The position numbers were made by a program, and so were the translations under genes. 18,186 nt of DNA from CAZONU01 sp965370045 (GTDB lineage: Bacteria > Planctomycetota > SZUA-567 > JAKLDR01), in the NCBI GenBank assembly GCA_965370045.1, contig CBDUSI010000091.1, forward strand, positions 1 to 18,186. Reading direction: 5' to 3'. Shown here in pieces: positions 14,488-18,186 of the stretch (position 1 is its first letter; each line of letters starts with the position of its first letter). A model generated the notes under the pieces. It was not told the DNA's origin. It saw only the letters and a list, made by a program, of their open reading frames with translations, and ran no database searches.

Positions 14488-15957
14488 GTGGGTCTGGTTT
14501 GCGCTGCGCTCAACGTCACCGATACCGAGGCCGCGCTGGGCGCGCTGCGCCGCGCCAAGATGGCCGGCGCGGACCTCGCCGAGCTGCGCCTGGACCTCAT
14601 GGAAGAGTTCAACCTCGAACGCCTGCTGACCTACCGCCCGCTGCCGGTCATCGTCACTTATCGCCGGAAGGACCAGGGTGGCGGGCGCGAGTGCGAGGAG
14701 GCCGAGCGCCTGGGCGCGCTCTCCCGCGCGCTGGAGCTGGGCGCCGAGTACGTCGACGTGGAGCTGGGCTCCGAGGCGGGGCTGAAGCGTGCCGGCGCCG
14801 GCCGGGTGATCGTCAGCCATCACGATTTCGAGAAGTTCCCGGAGGACGTGGCCGGGCTGGCCCGCGAGATCGCCGGACGCGGCGCGGACATCGTCAAGGT
14901 CGCGGTTACCCCCGCCCACCCGCTGGACTGCCTGCCGCTCTACGCGCTCTCCGAGAGTTGCGCCAAGCCGGTCATCGCCGTGGGCATGGGCGAGTTCGGC
15001 GCGGCCAGCCGCCTGCTCTCCCTGCGCTTCGGGGCGTATCTGTCTTACGGGGCGCTCTCGGCGAGTGAGTGCACCGCGCCGGGCCAGCTCGCCGCCGGCG
15101 AGATGACCGAGCTCTACCGCGCCGGGGAGATCAGCGAGACCACCCGGCTCTTCGGGGTGATCGGCGACCCGGTTGCCCACTCGCTGAGCCCCGCCGTGCA
15201 CAACGCCGCCTACCGCCGGATGAACCTCGACGCGGTCTACGTTTCCTTCCGGGTGCCGGACCGGCCGGAGGAGTTTCTGCGGAGCTACGCCCGGCTGGGT
15301 TTCGAGGGCTTCAGCGTGACCCTTCCCCACAAGCGCGCCGCGCTGGAGTGCGCCGACGACGCCGACGAGGTCGCCGGGGACATCGGCGCGGCCAACACGA
15401 TAACCGTCGTCGACGGGCGGCTGGCGGCCAGCAACACCGACGCCGACGCCGCGGTCAACCAGCTGGTGGCCGCCTTCGGGGGCGCCGATGAGTTGAAGGG
15501 AAAGACCGTGCTGCTGCTCGGCGCGGGCGGCGTGGCCCGCGCGGCCGGCTGGGGACTGGTCCGCGCGGGGGCCCGGCTGGTGGTCGCCAACCGCACCGTC
15601 GAGCGCGGCGAGCGGCTGGCGGCCGAGCTCGGCGCCGAGTTCCGCGGGCTCGACGACCTGGAGGGCCTGGCCTACGCCGCCGCGGTCAACGCCACGCCGC
15701 TGGGCATGAGCCCGCGCACATCGAGAACCCCGCTGGCCGCCGAGCTGATCCGTCCAGGTACGGTGATCTTCGACACCGTCTACAACCCGCTGGCCACCCG
15801 TCTGCTGCGCGAGGCTAAGAAACGTGGCGCCCGAGCCGTCGATGGTATTGGGATGTTCGTTGAGCAGGCCGCGGCGCAGATACTGCAGTGGACCGGGCGG
15901 AAGGCCTGGCCGCGGTTGATGCGCGAGGCCGCGCTGGAGAGGCTCGAATCACGGTGA
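14488..15957 (+). CDS. aroDE: Bifunctional 3-dehydroquinate dehydratase (type I) / shikimate dehydrogenase
   Basis: 489 residues catalysing the third and fourth steps of the shikimate pathway (dehydroquinate to dehydroshikimate to shikimate, with NADPH), in the cytoplasm. Residues 1-215 are type I dehydroquinase: ELRLDL, catalytic His112 in SHHDFEKFP and the Schiff-base Lys137 in DIVKVAV. Residues 222-489 are AroE: FGVIGDPVAHSLSP, the Lys282 of VTLPHK and Asp318 of NTD form the catalytic pair, then GAGGVARA and NRTVERGERLA bind NADPH, with NATPLGMSP and GMFVEQAAAQ near the end. NTDADAAV has Ala where most AroE have Gly after NTD. GTG start has CGGAG about 8 nt upstream. Such fusions are known in plants, chlamydiae and some planctomycetes. 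It overlaps the next gene as TGATG. Confidence 0.96.
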   Translation: MGLVCAALNVTDTEAALGALRRAKMAGADLAELRLDLMEEFNLERLLTYRPLPVIVTYRRKDQGGGRECEEAERLGALSRALELGAEYVDVELGSEAGLKRAGAGRVIVSHHDFEKFPEDVAGLAREIAGRGADIVKVAVTPAHPLDCLPLYALSESCAKPVIAVGMGEFGAASRLLSLRFGAYLSYGALSASECTAPGQLAAGEMTELYRAGEISETTRLFGVIGDPVAHSLSPAVHNAAYRRMNLDAVYVSFRVPDRPEEFLRSYARLGFEGFSVTLPHKRAALECADDADEVAGDIGAANTITVVDGRLAASNTDADAAVNQLVAAFGGADELKGKTVLLLGAGGVARAAGWGLVRAGARLVVANRTVERGERLAAELGAEFRGLDDLEGLAYAAAVNATPLGMSPRTSRTPLAAELIRPGTVIFDTVYNPLATRLLREAKKRGARAVDGIGMFVEQAAAQILQWTGRKAWPRLMREAALERLESR

Positions 15958-17588
15958 TGGTTCGCAGGTGCCTGCTGGTCCTGGTGGCCCTGGTCGCCCT
16001 GGTCGCGCCGGGGTGCTGGCCCAAGAAGAAGCCCCCCACCCGCGAGCCGGACTCCGGGAAGAAGGCGCGCGCCACCAGGGACTGGCTGGACCGGCGTCGC
16101 GAGAGCGCACCCCGCCCGGCCGCGCGTCCGCCGGCCTGGACCCGGGAGCCCCCGCTGCCCAGGATGAAGCTGCGGCCGCTGCCCCGCCCGGAGATCAAAC
16201 CGCCGGAGAGCGCCGCCGAGATAGTCAGCTATCTCAAGGCACGCCACGTCGACCGGCGCATCCTGGGCCTGATTGCGGTGTGGAAGAAGCGCCCGCCGGA
16301 GGCGGTCGGCGCCCTGCTGGCCATGGCCCGGCGCGACCCGGTCTTCGCGCGGGCGGCGGTCGAGGCGCTGAGCGCCTACCCCGATCCGGCCGGGACGCGC
16401 GCGCTGCTGTCGGCGCTTTCCTCGCGCCGACCGGAGGCCCGGGCCGCGGCGGCGGGAGGGCTGGCTTGGCGTAAAGCCCCGCCCGGCGGGGCGGTCGAGA
16501 AGGCCCTGGCCCGCGCGGTCCGCCGCGACCGCGACTGGCGGGTCCGGGCCAGCTCGGCGCTGGCGTTGGGCCTGGCCACCCGGGGCCGCTACGGAGCCGC
16601 GGCCGAGCTGGCCCTGATGAGCCGGATGGACAACGCCCGCGAGCTCGACGCGGTGCGCCTGGAGTGCGCCGCGGCATTGGCCCGCGGGGAAGTGAACTCC
16701 GGCTGGCGTTTCCTGCAAGCGGCGGCCTTCTCGCACACGGGCAATCGCACCCTCCTGGCGCTGAAGCTCTGCGGCGAGGTGGGCGGCCGGCGCGGAGCGG
16801 CGATTCTGGGGGCGGCGCTCGGCAGCGACCGTCCCGAGGTCTGGACGACGGCGGTGAGGGCTTTCTATATAGTAGGGCGCGAGGCGGCGCAGGAGGCGCT
16901 GGCGGCGCGGGTCAAGGCCGGCGGCAGGCTCGGCCGCCGAGCGGCGCTGGCCCTGGCGCCCTACGAAGGTCGGCGGCTGGTCCCCGAGGTGCTCGCGGCC
17001 ATGGAGAAGGGCTCTTCGGTGATGCGCGCGGCGGGCTGTGAGGTGCTGGCCCGGGCGCTGGGCGCCGACGCCTCCGCCGCTCTGGAGCGCAAGCTGCTGG
17101 ACGCCGGCGAGACGGCCGGCGTGCGCGCCGCCGCCGCGCGCCAGCTGGGGCGCGTGGGCGGCCCGGTGGTGGCCGTCTCGCTGCGCGGGGTCGCCAAGGG
17201 CGACGCCAATGCGGTGGTGCGCGCCGCGGCCCGCGATGCGCTGCTGTTGGTCGAGGCCCGCCTGAAGAAGGGCTCAAGCGCGGTGAGCGCTGCGGAGGCC
17301 GAGCGCTTCGCCTTCTCGCGCTGGCGCCTGGTGAAAGTGCTGTCCGGGCGGCTGATCGGCTGCCGGCTCCGCGACCCGCGCGGGCGCGAGCGGGTCTATC
17401 ACGTGGGCGACGCGGTCGCCCTGGGCTATCGGCTTGCGCGGGTGCTGGGTGCCGGCGAGCGGGCCGATGCCGCCGAGGTGCTGCTGGCCGGTCGGGCGGC
17501 GACGCGCCTTGACTTGTTGCGGGCGGTGCTCACCAAGGGCGACCGCGCGGTGGTCCTGGTGGCCCAGGCCGTGGTGGCGGGGGATTAG
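15957..17588 (+). CDS. HEAT-repeat lipoprotein, function unknown
   Basis: 543 residues. A short signal peptide ends in VAPGC, giving a probable lipidated Cys20 (lipobox with Pro at -2, so imperfect). A proline- and arginine-rich linker (about 21-85) precedes roughly ten degenerate HEAT/Armadillo-like helical repeats from about 85 to 450, seen as repeating ALLAMARRDPVFARAAVEAL and VRAAARDALLLVEARL-type helices rich in Ala and Arg. The last 90 residues contain GRLIGCRLRDPRGRERVYHV-GD, a small beta-like segment, then helices. HEAT repeats serve as protein-binding scaffolds. With a lipid anchor it should sit in the periplasm facing the envelope. ATG 15957 overlaps the stop of aroDE (TGATG), so the two are coupled, although no functional link is known. 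Confidence 0.8.
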   Translation: MVRRCLLVLVALVALVAPGCWPKKKPPTREPDSGKKARATRDWLDRRRESAPRPAARPPAWTREPPLPRMKLRPLPRPEIKPPESAAEIVSYLKARHVDRRILGLIAVWKKRPPEAVGALLAMARRDPVFARAAVEALSAYPDPAGTRALLSALSSRRPEARAAAAGGLAWRKAPPGGAVEKALARAVRRDRDWRVRASSALALGLATRGRYGAAAELALMSRMDNARELDAVRLECAAALARGEVNSGWRFLQAAAFSHTGNRTLLALKLCGEVGGRRGAAILGAALGSDRPEVWTTAVRAFYIVGREAAQEALAARVKAGGRLGRRAALALAPYEGRRLVPEVLAAMEKGSSVMRAAGCEVLARALGADASAALERKLLDAGETAGVRAAAARQLGRVGGPVVAVSLRGVAKGDANAVVRAAARDALLLVEARLKKGSSAVSAAEAERFAFSRWRLVKVLSGRLIGCRLRDPRGRERVYHVGDAVALGYRLARVLGAGERADAAEVLLAGRAATRLDLLRAVLTKGDRAVVLVAQAVVAGD

Positions 17589-17589
17589 G

Positions 17590-18042
17590 GTGCGCGCGGT
17601 GCTTCAGCGGGTGGACGCGGCCAGCGTGACCGTGGACGGCGAGGTCGTCGGGAAGATCGACCGGGGCCTGATGATCCTGGTGGGCGTGGAGAAGGGCGAC
17701 AGCGAGGAAACCGTCCGCTGGACCGCCAGGAAGAGCGCCGAGCTGCGCGTCTTCCGGGACGAGGCCGGCAAGATGAACCTCTCGGTCCGGGACGTGGGCG
17801 GGGCGGTGCTGGCCGTCAGCCAGTTCACGCTGCTGGCCGACTGCCGCAAGGGCCGGCGTCCCGGCTTCGACCGCGCCGCGCCGCCGGAAGAGGGCCGGCG
17901 CCTCTACGAGCTCTACGTCGAGGAGCTTCGCAAGCTGGGCCTGGCCGTGGAGACCGGCGTCTTCGGCGCGGAGATGATCGTGGACATCCGCAACCACGGG
18001 CCGGTGACGATTATCCTGGAAAGGGCGCCGGAGGCGGGCTGA
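17590..18042 (+). CDS. dtd: D-aminoacyl-tRNA deacylase (D-Tyr-tRNA deacylase)
   Basis: 150 residues, full length for the family. It hydrolyses D-amino acids, and mischarged glycine, from tRNA in the cytoplasm as a homodimer. The start VRAVLQRVDAASVTVDGEVV is typical. The SQFTLLADCRKGRRPGF motif (77-93) supplies the active-site serine/threonine region, and NHGPVT (135-140) carries the Gly-cisPro motif, with His where most members have Asp. GTG at 17590 lies one nucleotide after the upstream stop, with a G-rich stretch before it acting as ribosome-binding site. Last gene of the operon; no clear terminator follows. Confidence 0.95.
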   Translation: MRAVLQRVDAASVTVDGEVVGKIDRGLMILVGVEKGDSEETVRWTARKSAELRVFRDEAGKMNLSVRDVGGAVLAVSQFTLLADCRKGRRPGFDRAAPPEEGRRLYELYVEELRKLGLAVETGVFGAEMIVDIRNHGPVTIILERAPEAG

Positions 18043-18078
18043 GCCGGCTTTCTCAGAGCAGGTAACGAAAAGAGGTTT

Positions 18079-18134
18079 CAACCGCCAAGACGCCAAGGCG
18101 AGGTTCTCTTTTTCACCACCAAGGCACAAAAACA
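18079..18134 (+). repeat. Degenerate short A/C-rich intergenic repeats
   Basis: Two related strings, CAACCGCCAAGACGCCAAGG (18079-18098) and CACCACCAAGGCACAAAAAC (18114-18133), share a CCxCCAAGxCxC core of about 9-10 nt repeated head to tail. Similar ACCGCCAAGACGCCAAGG-type strings are common in intergenic DNA of many environmental genomes. They lie in the non-coding end of the window after dtd. Confidence 0.5.
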
Positions 18135-18186
18135 CTAGGCTGTGTCTGCTAATTCTCTAAAGGACTGGGGGTGTGTTGGTCGATAT

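Noticed and set aside
13882..15330. 482-residue minus-strand frame spanning the end of the giant gene and aroDE.
   Set aside because: Low-complexity Arg/Pro/Gly shadow opposite clear aroDE motifs.
1..18186. CRISPR array, tRNA or rRNA genes.
   Set aside because: No regularly spaced direct repeats, no tRNA cloverleaf and no conserved rRNA strings were seen on either strand.

Overview
The window is GC-rich (roughly 65-80% in most genes) and bacterial. A diderm envelope is indicated by a signal-peptide outer-membrane beta-barrel protein ending in phenylalanine and by a probable lipoprotein. A fused type I 3-dehydroquinase / shikimate dehydrogenase, a bacterial serpin, zinc-ribbon membrane proteins, a HEAT-repeat lipoprotein and a very long secreted lectin-like protein together suggest a Planctomycetes/PVC-like or related uncultured lineage. 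That assignment is an inference from gene content only; there is no rRNA or ribosomal marker here.

Layout. (1) 1-2521: the 3' end of a serpin gene (+), a bidirectional terminator, then a convergent three-gene minus-strand operon read in the order TIM-barrel isomerase-like protein, STAS anti-sigma-antagonist-like protein, HExxH zinc-metallopeptidase-like protein. The operon starts from a promoter whose -10 box lies 8 nt from the ATG, so its mRNA is probably leaderless. (2) 2530-6109: a plus-strand array that looks like a decayed dehydratase operon. After a small zinc-ribbon membrane protein comes a 38-codon remnant of an aconitase / isopropylmalate dehydratase large subunit (start and end of the family with the core missing). 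Two unrecognised genes of clearly lower GC follow, then a 33-codon remnant of the matching small subunit, a 123-residue internally deleted fumarase alpha subunit, an intact GNAT acetyltransferase, and a full-length fumarase beta subunit broken by one extra base. The three shortened genes keep both ends in frame and, from 4122 onward, overlap their neighbours at stop/start junctions, so translational coupling down to the GNAT gene is preserved. (3) 6110-8074: a 493-nt gap holding a strong promoter and a leader of about 280 nt with four good hairpins, then an outer-membrane porin (alginate-export-like) and a strong terminator. (4) 8104-18042: a long plus-strand operon with a good sigma70-type promoter. 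It encodes a membrane protein whose N-terminus is a MerR-type DNA-binding domain, a 1762-residue secreted multidomain protein with a PDZ domain apparently inserted inside a concanavalin-like module, the AroD-AroE fusion, a HEAT-repeat lipoprotein and D-aminoacyl-tRNA deacylase. (5) 18043-18186: non-coding, with degenerate short repeats and possibly the end of an insertion sequence.

The most unusual items are the set of core-excised dehydratase genes at 3060-6109, the membrane-tethered MerR-like regulator at 8174, the PDZ-in-lectin arrangement at 9180-14468, and the structured leader at 6325-6602. Family assignments rest on reading motifs by eye; no database search was run.
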